A DNA stretch of 64,000 nucleotides from contig NZ_JANDJO010000001.1 in NCBI RefSeq assembly GCF_024331145.1, forward strand, positions 62,001 through 126,000, in the 5' to 3' direction. Positions within the stretch are counted from its first letter, which is position 1. Each line of letters begins with the position of its first letter. The position numbers and the translations under genes were made by a program. Positions 9,506 through 19,024 of the stretch are shown one piece after another. This DNA comes from Shimia sp. CNT1-13L.2 (GTDB lineage Bacteria; Pseudomonadota; Alphaproteobacteria; Rhodobacterales; Rhodobacteraceae). The notes under the pieces are model-generated. The model saw only the letters and a list, made by a program, of their open reading frames with translations. It did not search any database and had not been told where the DNA came from.

Positions 9506-9539
9506 GTTGACATAAGTAAATCAAAACAGTTGACACAAG
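9506..9539 (+). promoter_or_regulatory. Direct repeat in front of the MarR-GNAT gene
   Basis: GTTGACATAAG (9506-9516) and GTTGACACAAG (9529-9539) match at 10 of 11 bases, with starts 23 bp apart. They end 7 bp before the ATG. They may be operator half-sites for autoregulation, and the TTGACA in each is also a perfect -35 hexamer. Confidence 0.4.
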
Positions 9540-9546
9540 GCAACCA

Positions 9547-10422
9547 ATGTCCCTCGACCCCATCGCCCGCATCCGCCGCTTCAACCGGGCCGTGACCCGC
9601 GAAACCGGCGTGCTTGACCAGTCCTTTCTTGGCCGTGGCCGCCCGCTGGGCACCGCACGCGTCATCCATTCCATCGGCCCCGAGGGCCGGGACCTCGACA
9701 GCATCCGCGCCTACCTGAACCTCGACAAAACCCTGCTCAGCCGCACCCTGCGCGGCCTTCAGGACGAAGGCCTCGTCACCCTCGCGCCCCACCCCGAAGA
9801 CGCCCGCCGCCGCATCGCCACCCTGACCACGGCAGGCCTTGCCGAATATCACGCCTACAACACCCTCTCCGACCAGCAGGCCCACGCCCTGCTTGCCCGC
9901 CACCCCAAGCCCGACACCCTTCTGGCGGCGATGGACCTTGTCGCCTCTGCCCTCACCGCACAGGCGATCACGCTGGAAGAATGCGACCCGCAAAGCCGCG
10001 ACGCGGTCTACTGTCTCGAAGAATACTACGCCGAACTTGGCCGCCGCTTTGACACCGGCTTCGACGTAAACCTCTCCGCCGACCCCGAAGCCACCGACAT
10101 GATGGCCCCACGCGGCAGCTTCCTTGTCGCCACCTCCGACGGGCTGCCGCTTGGCTGCGTCGGCCTCAAGGGAACCGACAAGGGCTATGCCGAGATCAAA
10201 CGCCTCTGGGTCTCCCCCGCCTCGCGCGGCCTCGGCCTCGCCCGCCGCCTGATGGACGCCGCCGAAGACAAGGCCCGCAGCCTCGGCATCACCACCCTGC
10301 GCCTCGACACCAACGCCGCCCTGCCCGAGGCCATCCGCCTCTACGAGACAACCGGCTGGCACCAGATCGACCGCTTCAACGACGACCCTTACCCCACGCA
10401 TTTCTTCGAAAAACACCTCTAG
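9547..10422 (+). CDS. MarR-type regulator fused to a GNAT acetyltransferase
   Basis: The 291-residue protein has two domains. Residues about 1-150 form a MarR winged helix (LDSIRAYLNLDKTLLSRTLRGL, then EDARRRIATLTTAG). Residues about 150-291 form a GNAT fold with the acetyl-CoA loop SRGLGLARRL and the terminal GWHQIDRFNDDPYPTHFFEK. MarR-GNAT fusions are a known bacterial architecture; the ligand and acetylation target are unknown. The direct repeat just upstream suggests self-regulation. The stop shares CTAG with the convergent MOSC gene. Confidence 0.88.
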   Translation: MSLDPIARIRRFNRAVTRETGVLDQSFLGRGRPLGTARVIHSIGPEGRDLDSIRAYLNLDKTLLSRTLRGLQDEGLVTLAPHPEDARRRIATLTTAGLAEYHAYNTLSDQQAHALLARHPKPDTLLAAMDLVASALTAQAITLEECDPQSRDAVYCLEEYYAELGRRFDTGFDVNLSADPEATDMMAPRGSFLVATSDGLPLGCVGLKGTDKGYAEIKRLWVSPASRGLGLARRLMDAAEDKARSLGITTLRLDTNAALPEAIRLYETTGWHQIDRFNDDPYPTHFFEKHL

Positions 10423-10907
10423 GGCGTCGCATCCTCATCGGGGAGTGGAACAACCGCATCCCCGATGCGCACCAACCCACCGGACACCACGCTGGCACAC
10501 CAGCCACCATGCCCGCGCACCGCGGAATACCCGCCGGTGCCAAAGGTTTCCTCCATCCGACTGCACGGCGCACAGATCACGGTGATCTCCAGAACCGCCG
10601 CCCCCACACGAACGCGCCGCCCCTTCAGGGCCGCAAGGTTGAGCCCCTCGATCACCAGATTGCGCCGCAGCTCTTCCGCCGCAACCGGCCCCCGCCCAAG
10701 CATCGCCCCGATCACCGGCAGATGTTCTTTCTGCACCAATGTCACCGCCCGCTTGCCGGCACGGCCGTGATCCCCCTCAAGACCCTCCGCCCCGATCCAG
10801 ACCTCATCGACCGGGCGCACCCCTTCCCGACGCGCCCCTCTCAGGCCGATCCATGCCACCCGCCCGGGCTGTGCATAGCCCGCGATCAGATCCCGCAACC
10901 CCACCAT
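10419..10907 (-). CDS. MOSC-domain protein
   Basis: The single MOSC domain (162 aa) contains the conserved Cys in APCSRMEE and the RNLVIEGLNL segment. MOSC proteins are sulfur-carrier or molybdenum-cofactor-related (YiiM/MoaC-sulfurase tail family); the substrate is unknown. Its ATG overlaps the stop of the DUF900 hydrolase (TGATG), so the two are translationally coupled. No molybdenum-cofactor gene is nearby. Confidence 0.85.
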   Translation of the reverse strand: MVGLRDLIAGYAQPGRVAWIGLRGARREGVRPVDEVWIGAEGLEGDHGRAGKRAVTLVQKEHLPVIGAMLGRGPVAAEELRRNLVIEGLNLAALKGRRVRVGAAVLEITVICAPCSRMEETFGTGGYSAVRGHGGWCASVVSGGLVRIGDAVVPLPDEDATP

Positions 10908-12208
10908 CAGCGTGGCGACTCGAGAAAACGGTCATTCAAATCCGGCAGCCGCTCGAGCGGATAGGCTGGATGCAGGGTCCAGATGTTTTCCTGATCAAAC
11001 TCCAGCGGTCGCAACGTCCCACCCGGAAAGGCCCGCGTCAAAAGCGCCAGGGCGATATCCGACATCACGCCGGGATTGTCGCGGAAATAGGAATGCCCCA
11101 GCCCCGACACGCCCTCGACCCGTATGAAATGGATCAACCCGACCCTGCGCAACGACGCCAGCTCGCCCGGCGCGAAATCCTCGGCATCCAGCCGCCCGAA
11201 CCGCGCGCCCTGCGTCAACAGCGCCGCATAGGCCAGCGCCTGATCCTTGGGGTTCACATAGACATTCACCTGCTCGAACCCCTCCGAGAACCGCTCACTC
11301 AAAAGCCTCTGCCGGACAATACCCACATCCAGATCCGGCGCCGCAAGGATAAGAGTGCCGGTCTTCATCGTGTCCTTGGGCCGGTGCCCTCGCGCCCTTT
11401 CGCGAATGATCAACTCGCGCAGCCCCGCCGTCACCACATCCGCCCCCCGCGAATGGGCAACGATATCAATCTGCGTCACCTCCGGCACCGACGCCAACAG
11501 ATCAAGCGTCTCCTTCAGGTGAAACACCGAGAATTCACCGGCCTCGCGATCCTTGAAATACTTGAAGATCCCCTTGTGTCCCGCCGGCCAGCTAAAGGCC
11601 ATCGGGATCGACTGCCGCCCCGAAAAGTGCCAGAGGTTCGCCAGCGTCACCAGCGAGTCTTCGAAATCGTTGTTGAACCCGTGCACGTAAAACAGGATGC
11701 GCCCGGTTCCGGTTTCCCGAACCTTGGCGCGGATCGCCTCGCGGAACTGGCGGGCATACCCCTCATATTCCGCCTGCGCCACCGGGTCGACAACCACCAG
11801 CCCGTCCCGACGCTCGGCATCCAGCGGCGTTTTCGAAAACCGCACCTTGTCTTTCATGCTGACAACGCTCAGACGCACCGGATGCGCGATCATCGCCTCG
11901 CCATTATGTGCCAGCAACGCCGGCCAGCTGTCGGCCCCCTCGAACTGCACTTGCGCCGTCCCATAGCCCATCGAATCCGACCGTTCCGGCACATAGACAG
12001 GCACGCCGTTCGACTGCAGGTCCTGCGAGCGGTTGGTAACATACAAAAGTTCGGGCGTGACCGTGCGATAGGTCTCGGGCACCCGCGCTTCGGAATAGTT
12101 GCGCCCCTCGTTGTAAAGGTTCGGCACCGCTGCCAATCGGTCCGTCCGGGTGACAGAACACCCGATGATCAGCGCGCAGGCCGCAATCGCCCCCCAATAT
12201 CTCCGCAA
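10907..12208 (-). CDS. DUF900 alpha/beta-hydrolase lipoprotein
   Basis: The 433-residue protein starts with a lipoprotein signal (lipobox LIIGCS, lipidated Cys about residue 17). It contains an alpha/beta-hydrolase domain of the DUF900 (COG4782) type: oxyanion segment ILFYVHGFNNDFEDS, nucleophile Ser in VAHSRGADV, Asp in LAAPDLD, and His near GLGHSYF. It should be an esterase-like enzyme anchored at the membrane on the periplasmic side. The substrate is not known for the family. It is the first gene of a two-gene unit with the MOSC protein. Confidence 0.85.
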   Translation of the reverse strand: MRRYWGAIAACALIIGCSVTRTDRLAAVPNLYNEGRNYSEARVPETYRTVTPELLYVTNRSQDLQSNGVPVYVPERSDSMGYGTAQVQFEGADSWPALLAHNGEAMIAHPVRLSVVSMKDKVRFSKTPLDAERRDGLVVVDPVAQAEYEGYARQFREAIRAKVRETGTGRILFYVHGFNNDFEDSLVTLANLWHFSGRQSIPMAFSWPAGHKGIFKYFKDREAGEFSVFHLKETLDLLASVPEVTQIDIVAHSRGADVVTAGLRELIIRERARGHRPKDTMKTGTLILAAPDLDVGIVRQRLLSERFSEGFEQVNVYVNPKDQALAYAALLTQGARFGRLDAEDFAPGELASLRRVGLIHFIRVEGVSGLGHSYFRDNPGVMSDIALALLTRAFPGGTLRPLEFDQENIWTLHPAYPLERLPDLNDRFLESPR

Positions 12209-12356
12209 AACCGCTTCCTCCGCCAGTTATCAGGCAGGGCAACGCATTTTGACTGAAAAATCAAATCACAGATCCGCCACGCCGCAAATCCCCCCCGAAA
12301 CCGCGCCCTTTGCAACGCGCCATACCGCAAGCCGACAAGCCACCCCTCCCCTCCAA

Positions 12357-12435
12357 GGGCAGCGCCCGACCCTGGGTGGGCGCCCAAGCGCCCTCCCGTG
12401 GGGAGGGTCGGGCGCTGCCCGGCGTTGCCGGGCAA
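12357..12435 (-). repeat. Dispersed hairpin repeat, family B, with a 17-bp inverted repeat
   Basis: The 358-bp gap 12209-12567 holds this element and nothing else recognisable. GGGCAGCGCCCGACCCT (12357-12373) is the perfect inverse of 12404-12420. The hairpin GCCCGGC-GTT-GCCGGGC (12417-12433) adjoins it. The hairpin and its GCGCC flank recur at 44568-44587 and 58287-58306. Confidence 0.7.
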
Positions 12436-12567
12436 ACAGGCCCAACGAAAGTGCAGTTTTTACAGGGTTCGGATTGACCTCGCATTTGCCATCCCACACC
12501 CCATCCGCTATCACCCCTGCTAACGCGAAATTGCGCGACAGATTCCCACCAAGTTCGGAGTGTCCAC

Positions 12568-14235
<1,668 letters not shown>

Positions 14236-14243
14236 ACACGACA

Positions 14244-14268
14244 GGGGCCGGATCATCCGGCCCCTTTT
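14244..14268 (+). terminator. Rho-independent terminator after ettA
   Basis: GGGGCCGGATCATCCGGCCCC is a near-perfect stem-loop followed by TTTT. It begins 8 bp after the ettA stop. Confidence 0.88.
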
Positions 14269-14288
14269 CGTTTCTGAGGGAACCTGCC
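14267..14288 (+). repeat. 22-bp repeat, copy 1
   Basis: The segment with core GAGGGAACCTGCC lies just beyond the ettA terminator. It recurs at 15105-15126, with one mismatch in 22 bases, directly after the next gene. Confidence 0.6.
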
Positions 14289-14390
14289 GCTCAAAAGTCC
14301 CGCTGGCAATTTCCATTGCTCCCCGGCAACCGAGCCTCTACCCTTCCCCAAAGCCCCCACCAACCAAGCGATTTCGACCCAAGCCCATTC

Positions 14391-15095
14391 ATGCACTTCC
14401 CGCCCGCGCGTTTCACCCTGCTGTCCCTCATTGCCCCCGGCGAAGCCCACTCGGCCCGCGTCAACCTTGGCCTGCGCTCCTATCGCGAACTGCTGCGCCA
14501 CGTGCTCAGCGAATGGACCTTCGACTGGCGTCACGGCGTCAGCACCCGACAGCGGATCGAAAAGGACAACCTCGACTTCGCCGACAAGACCGCACAGTCG
14601 CAATCGGAACGCTATCGCCCAACCCCGCCGCATTGCCTGACACAGGCGCTGCGCTGGCTCGCGACCGAAGCTGGCCCGTTCTCAAACCACCATCTTGTCG
14701 ATTACGGCTCGGGTGCCGGTCTGGTTCTGATCCTCGCCCAGGCCGAAGGCTTCGCAAAGGCCACCGGCATCGAACTCTCCCCCAGCCTTGCCCAGCAGTG
14801 CCGGGGCAATCTGGCCCACACCGCGCGCAAGTTCCCCAACACCGCCTGCATCGTGCTCGAAGAAAACGCCGCGCTGTTCCAGCCCCCCGAATGCGCGACC
14901 GTCTTCTACTTCTTCAACCCCTTCAGCAGCGCCTACTTCGACGCCGCCCTTGCCCGCATTCAGGCCTCCCTCAAGGACGCCCCGCGCGATGTCTACATCC
15001 TCGTGTTCCAGGCCTCGGGCTACGAAGTCAAAGGCTTCGAAGAAATCGCCTGGATCACTGGCGTCAGCATCTTCCGCAATGTCGCCGAGGGGTGA
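14391..15095 (+). CDS. Class I SAM-dependent methyltransferase
   Basis: The 234-residue protein has the SAM-binding motif I DYGSGAGLVLILAQ (near residue 105) and an acidic end of strand 2 (GIELSPSLA). The N-terminal 90 residues include an extended arm (TRQRIEKDNLDFADKTA). The last strands contain FYFFNPFSSAYFDAAL. The methyl acceptor cannot be predicted. The ATG at 14391 is chosen because the frame upstream runs back through the ettA terminator; its ribosome binding site is weak. It lies between the two copies of the 22-bp repeat. Confidence 0.75.
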   Translation: MHFPPARFTLLSLIAPGEAHSARVNLGLRSYRELLRHVLSEWTFDWRHGVSTRQRIEKDNLDFADKTAQSQSERYRPTPPHCLTQALRWLATEAGPFSNHHLVDYGSGAGLVLILAQAEGFAKATGIELSPSLAQQCRGNLAHTARKFPNTACIVLEENAALFQPPECATVFYFFNPFSSAYFDAALARIQASLKDAPRDVYILVFQASGYEVKGFEEIAWITGVSIFRNVAEG

Positions 15096-15104
15096 ACGAC
15101 CCCA

Positions 15105-15126
15105 TTCGTTTCAGAGGGAACCTGCC
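15105..15126 (+). repeat. 22-bp repeat, copy 2
   Basis: The second copy of the motif with core GAGGGAACCTGCC starts 9 bp after the methyltransferase stop. It corresponds to 14267-14288. Confidence 0.6.
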
Positions 15127-15222
15127 CCCTCACATCCCCGCCACCACGTTGAAACAAACCTTTCACCGCGCGACGGGCACCCCACATCTCTCCCAACACG
15201 CCCAAAGCCCCAAGGAGAGCCC

Positions 15223-15591
15223 ATGCGTATCCTGATCCCCGCCCTTGTTGCCGCCGTCCTGATGGCCGTGGTCTGGCAATTGAACCTCCCGAAAGATTTC
15301 GGCGCCCACCCGTGGTGGTCGATGCAGGTTGTCCTTTACGGCGCCCCCATCGGCATCCTTGCCGCCAGCCTCGCCGCACTCCTGCCCGTCAAACCGCTGA
15401 TCCGTTTCGCCATCTTCGCGCTGGCCACGGCCGCCGCCTTCTGGGTTGCCAAGAACGGCCAGCACGGCTTTGCCGTCTCCTATGCCGAAGACGCCGCCGC
15501 CGGCCAGCGCTGGTTCCTTGGCTGGCACGCCACCATGATTACCCTCGCAGCCACGCTGACCACCCTGATCCAGTCCCTGTTCCGCCGCTGA
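15223..15591 (+). CDS. Small inner-membrane protein of unknown function
   Basis: The 122-residue protein has about four hydrophobic segments (residues about 3-20, 33-53, 60-76 and 98-116). AAGGAG lies just upstream of the ATG. I do not recognise a family. The loop GQHGFAVSYAEDAAAGQRW is the only markedly polar stretch. It follows the methyltransferase on the same strand after 127 bp. Confidence 0.7.
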   Translation: MRILIPALVAAVLMAVVWQLNLPKDFGAHPWWSMQVVLYGAPIGILAASLAALLPVKPLIRFAIFALATAAAFWVAKNGQHGFAVSYAEDAAAGQRWFLGWHATMITLAATLTTLIQSLFRR

Positions 15592-15612
15592 CAGCGGGCA
15601 CCGGGCACCGGA

Positions 15613-16305
15613 TCAGTCGAAACTGATGGTGCCCACCAGCTGCGGCCCACCCGTGCGTTCGTTACGTTTTGAGCGCGCCTGAATACCCGCCAGCCTGCCG
15701 TCGCCGATCAGATGCTGGATGTTCGCAAGGTGTGTCGGATGCAGACGCACGCAGGTCTCCTCATTCCAGAGGTTGCGCGATACCGGTCCTGCGGTCGCCC
15801 AGGAAATCGCCACCGGAGACAGTTCGCGCCGCTTGACGCGGTTGCTCTCGATCAGGGTCTTGATGGTCTCGCCCATGATGTCCGCGCTTTCCTGAAAGCT
15901 CATGTCGCCGACGATCTCGACCTCATGGGCCGTAGGCTGCTTGCCGTCATTCACACATTTGCGGGCCACGAACAGCCAGTCATGAATGATATAGGCCGGC
16001 GCATAGCCCCAGGCCGACATGCCGCCGATCGATTGCAGCGGTTTCGGGACCGACCCGCCGTCGGTGTAAAACGGCTCGGGCCGGATCACCTGCACCTCCC
16101 CGTTGGCGCGGGTCCGGGTAAAGGTAAGCTCCTGCCCGCGCACCGGGACATAGACAAAATTGCCGTCACCAAAGGCCGTGTTGTTCTCGCCGACCCAGTA
16201 GACATGAACCGCGCCAGAGAAGGACCCCGCCTTCAGATCCTTGTAGTTGACATAGCCACAGGCCGAGAGCGCCAGCAGCACGAGACAGGACATGAGAAAT
16301 CGCAT
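15613..16305 (-). CDS. DUF1353-type lipoprotein
   Basis: The 230-residue protein has a lipoprotein signal (MRFLMSCLVLLALSACG, lipidated Cys16). The central part contains YTDGGSVPKPLQ and APAYIIHDWLF, which match the DUF1353 core (TD-GS-P...A-x-IHD). That domain is known mostly from phage and accessory proteins and resembles metallo-peptidase-like folds. The function is unknown. The ATG at 16305 is preferred because a longer reading (start 16473) would bury the lipobox. Convergent with the small membrane protein. Confidence 0.75.
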   Translation of the reverse strand: MRFLMSCLVLLALSACGYVNYKDLKAGSFSGAVHVYWVGENNTAFGDGNFVYVPVRGQELTFTRTRANGEVQVIRPEPFYTDGGSVPKPLQSIGGMSAWGYAPAYIIHDWLFVARKCVNDGKQPTAHEVEIVGDMSFQESADIMGETIKTLIESNRVKRRELSPVAISWATAGPVSRNLWNEETCVRLHPTHLANIQHLIGDGRLAGIQARSKRNERTGGPQLVGTISFD

Positions 16306-16373
16306 GGGAAAATCCGCTTTCTTAAAACAATGAATACCCCACCCTAGCATAATCTGGCCTCGCGTCCGAGGGC

Positions 16374-16718
16374 CTACAACTCTCCCGCCATATCCGCGAT
16401 CCGCGCCTCCAGCACCCGGTCGATCTCCAACTCGCCTGCGATCTTCATCTGCACCCATGTCCGCAACAGCCAATTGATCCGCGCCTGGTATCCCCTGCCC
16501 ATGCCACGGAACATCCGCGCCACCGACTGATCAAGGTAGAGCGTGATCTTCTCCTTCGGCTCTTCCACGTCAATATCAAGCTCGAGCGTGTGCCAGGCAT
16601 CCGGCACCTCGTCGCGCACCGCCGGTCCGACGGCATAGTCCCGTTGCAGGTATTGCAAACTCTGGATCAGCTTTTCCCGCGCCAGCCGCTGCGCGCGGGT
16701 TCCCCGTTGTCGTGTCAT
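16374..16718 (-). CDS. BrnA-like antitoxin family protein without a BrnT partner
   Basis: The 114-residue protein is basic at its N-terminus. It carries a ribbon-helix-helix-like segment KEKITLYLDQSVARMFRGMG (about residues 54-73) followed by GYQARINWLLRTWV, the signature of BrnA antitoxins. BrnA normally neutralises and represses with the BrnT RNase encoded just upstream. Here the flanking genes are a thioesterase and a lipoprotein, and no ORF resembles BrnT. GGAGAT precedes the ATG. It may be a stand-alone DNA-binding regulator. Confidence 0.75.
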   Translation of the reverse strand: MTRQRGTRAQRLAREKLIQSLQYLQRDYAVGPAVRDEVPDAWHTLELDIDVEEPKEKITLYLDQSVARMFRGMGRGYQARINWLLRTWVQMKIAGELEIDRVLEARIADMAGEL

Positions 16719-16841
16719 CCGTGATCTCCTTCCATCAGGCAGATCACACCCTCGCAGAGCGGGGTTAACACGCCAGAACCGCACCGCGCGGCGCACCTCC
16801 GCGATACAGCCGGAATACCGACGCAATACCGACGTGGATTT

Positions 16842-17228
16842 TCAGGCCTCCGGCACCGGCCGCGGCTTGCCGTCTTCGTCGATGGCCACATAGGTGAACA
16901 CCGCTTCCGTCACCTTCTCGGTCTTGTCCGAACGGAACCGGTCTGCCCAGGCTTCGATGCGGATGGCCATCGAAGACCGTCCCACCCGTTCCACCCAGGC
17001 CCAGACGCAGAGCACATCACCGATCCCGACGGGACGGATGAATTTCATCGCATCCACGGCCACGGTTGTCACCCGCCCTCTGGCGCGCCCGGCGGCGACG
17101 ATTCCGCTGGCAATATCCATCTGCGCCAGCACCCAACCGCCGAAAATATCACCGTTCACGTTCACATCGGCGGGCATCGCCGCAACGCGTAACGTCGCTT
17201 CGCCACTTGGTTTTTTCTCGTCAGTCAT
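16842..17228 (-). CDS. Acyl-CoA thioesterase (hot-dog fold, YciA-like)
   Basis: The 128-residue single hot-dog domain has the conserved NVNGDIFGGWVLAQMDIASG, with the catalytic Asp in the NGDIFGGW motif, and VDAMKFIRPVGIGDVL. It hydrolyses acyl-CoA esters in the cytoplasm. The chain-length range is not predictable. The start at 17228 (MTDEKK) has GGAAG upstream; the longer ORF lacks a sensible start. It is transcribed towards the BrnA-like gene. Confidence 0.9.
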   Translation of the reverse strand: MTDEKKPSGEATLRVAAMPADVNVNGDIFGGWVLAQMDIASGIVAAGRARGRVTTVAVDAMKFIRPVGIGDVLCVWAWVERVGRSSMAIRIEAWADRFRSDKTEKVTEAVFTYVAIDEDGKPRPVPEA

Positions 17229-17301
17229 CGGCTGGCTTCCTTTTTTCGCTGGCCCCACCCTAACCCGATGGCAAAGCGCATGAAAGCTGGTAGAAGCACG
17301 C

Positions 17302-18465
17302 ATGTCTCAGGATCAGGACAGCTTTGACATTCTCGTAATCGGTGCCGGCCCCGCCGGCAGCGCCGCCGCCTGTTGGGCTGCGAAACAGGGCGCGCGCGTC
17401 GGCCTGATCGACAAGGCCCGCTTCCCCCGCAACAAGCTCTGTGGCGGCCTGTTCACCGGTCGCAGCCGGACCTACTATCGTGAGATTTTCGGCCAGGATT
17501 TCGATCCGTCCAAGGCCGTCACCCGCGACGAGATCAGCTTTTTCCACGACGGCACCTGCCTCGCCACCCTGACCGACGTCCCGCCCTTCAACCTCACCAT
17601 GCGCGTCGACCTCGACGCCACGCTTTACCAGCACGCCATCGACGCGGGCGCGGTAGACCTGACGGGCCAGCCGATCGCGCAACTTACGGATAACACGGTC
17701 ACTTTTCGGGACGGCCACACGGTAACTGCCCGCGTTCTGATTGGCGCGGACGGGGTGAATTCCATCACGGCCCGCCACCTCTTCGGCGCGCCCTTTGACA
17801 AGAATACCATCGGTTTCGGCCTCGAAATCGAAGCATCAACCACCGAACAATCCCCCGAGGATCAGCCCCTGCGCATCGACTTTGCCGCCGCGACATGGGG
17901 CTATGGCTGGTCCTTCCCGAAACAGGGCTCCACCACCGTCGGGGTTGGCGGGCTATTGCACCCGAACCCCGATATGAAGGGCCACTTCGCGGCCTATCTC
18001 GACACCCTGAACCTCGATCCCGACCGCACCCGTTACAAGGGACATTACCTGCCCTTCGGCGATTTCCGTACGGTGCCGGGGCGGGGCCACATCCTGCTTG
18101 CCGGTGACGCGGCGGGGCTGGTCGATCCGATCACCGGCGAGGGCATCGCCTTTGCCATGAAAAGCGGGCAGCTCGCCGCGCAGGCCGCCTGTGAGGCCCT
18201 TTCGGAAAACACCCCCGAAACCGCGCTGCCGCGTTACCAGCGCAACCTGAAAGACATCCACCGCAACCTGAAAATCGCCCGCACCCTACGCCGGATCATC
18301 TTTGCACCGCGCTGGCAAACGGCGTTTACCAATACCTTCCGACGTTCAGGCACGGTGCGGATGCAATACATGCAGTTGCTCGCGGGCGAGGTCGAATATC
18401 CGGCCCTCGCAGGGGCCGTGTTGCGCCGCCTGCCGCGCTATATCGTCAACCGGTTCCGGCGCTAG
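17302..18465 (+). CDS. Geranylgeranyl-reductase-family FAD-dependent oxidoreductase
   Basis: The 387-residue protein opens with the dinucleotide-binding motif VIGAGPAGSAAACWAAKQG. It has KLCGGLFTGRS and the second FAD motif LLAGDAAGLVDPITGEGI, as in geranylgeranyl reductases and related prenyl/halogenase-like flavoproteins. It probably reduces isoprenoid or other double bonds. There are no bacteriochlorophyll or carotenoid genes in the window, so a photosynthetic role is not supported. Divergent from the thioesterase (73 bp). Its TAG shares CTAG with the trxC stop. Confidence 0.82.
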   Translation: MSQDQDSFDILVIGAGPAGSAAACWAAKQGARVGLIDKARFPRNKLCGGLFTGRSRTYYREIFGQDFDPSKAVTRDEISFFHDGTCLATLTDVPPFNLTMRVDLDATLYQHAIDAGAVDLTGQPIAQLTDNTVTFRDGHTVTARVLIGADGVNSITARHLFGAPFDKNTIGFGLEIEASTTEQSPEDQPLRIDFAAATWGYGWSFPKQGSTTVGVGGLLHPNPDMKGHFAAYLDTLNLDPDRTRYKGHYLPFGDFRTVPGRGHILLAGDAAGLVDPITGEGIAFAMKSGQLAAQAACEALSENTPETALPRYQRNLKDIHRNLKIARTLRRIIFAPRWQTAFTNTFRRSGTVRMQYMQLLAGEVEYPALAGAVLRRLPRYIVNRFRR

Positions 18466-18893
18466 ACCGCCTGTTTGATCCACTTCACGATGGCCGGGGC
18501 CGGCATCGCGCCCGACTGGCGTGCCTGCTCTTTACCTTTTGCAAAGGCCGCCATGGTAGGAATGCCCCGGATGCGGAACTTCGCGCCCGCCTGCGGGTGT
18601 TCCTCGGTGTTCAGCTTCACAAGCCGCACATCCCCCGAAAGGGTTTGCGCTGCCTGGCTGAATTGCGGGGCCATCTGGCGGCAGGGGCCGCACCACGGCG
18701 CCCAGAAATCCACGACCAGCGGCACATCATCGTTGCGCGCGGCTTTCTGCAACGTGGCAAGGTCCACCTCGGCCACCTTGCCGCCCATCAGCTTGGCACC
18801 ACAGGTGCCGCACTTCGGCCCGGCGCTAAGGCGCTCTTCCGGCACGCGGTTCACCTGCCCGCATTCAAGACATGTCAGCTTCTTGCCGCTCAT
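18462..18893 (-). CDS. trxC: Thioredoxin 2 (TrxC)
   Basis: This is a cytosolic disulfide reductase, often induced by oxidative stress. Residues 1-31 form the TrxC-specific zinc ribbon (Cys8, Cys11, Cys28, Cys31). The thioredoxin fold follows, with the active site WCGPC at 67-71 and the cis-Pro RGIPTM. The length is 143. AGGAAG precedes the ATG at 18893; a longer reading to 19061 has no support. Zinc ligands and redox site are complete. Confidence 0.95.
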   Translation of the reverse strand: MSGKKLTCLECGQVNRVPEERLSAGPKCGTCGAKLMGGKVAEVDLATLQKAARNDDVPLVVDFWAPWCGPCRQMAPQFSQAAQTLSGDVRLVKLNTEEHPQAGAKFRIRGIPTMAAFAKGKEQARQSGAMPAPAIVKWIKQAV

Positions 18894-18961
18894 ATTCGAC
18901 TTCCTGCATTTACATTCTATTTTCCATATATAAGCGCAACACTCCCGATGTGAACCCCATG

Positions 18962-18989
18962 AAAAAAGGGCCGGGGAAATCCCCGGCCC
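18962..18989 (-). terminator. Rho-independent terminator of the pyrimidine ABC/hydantoinase operon
   Basis: On the minus strand the 9-bp stem GGGCCGGGG/CCCCGGCCC is followed by six T. It lies 36 bp beyond the substrate-binding-protein stop. Confidence 0.88.
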
Positions 18990-19024
18990 TTCCCCCGCGT
19001 GCTCCCCGCGGTTTGACGCAAAAC

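Noticed and set aside
17302-18465. Geranylgeranyl reductase as bacteriochlorophyll enzyme
   Set aside because: No photosynthesis genes occur in the window, and the family also acts on other isoprenoids.
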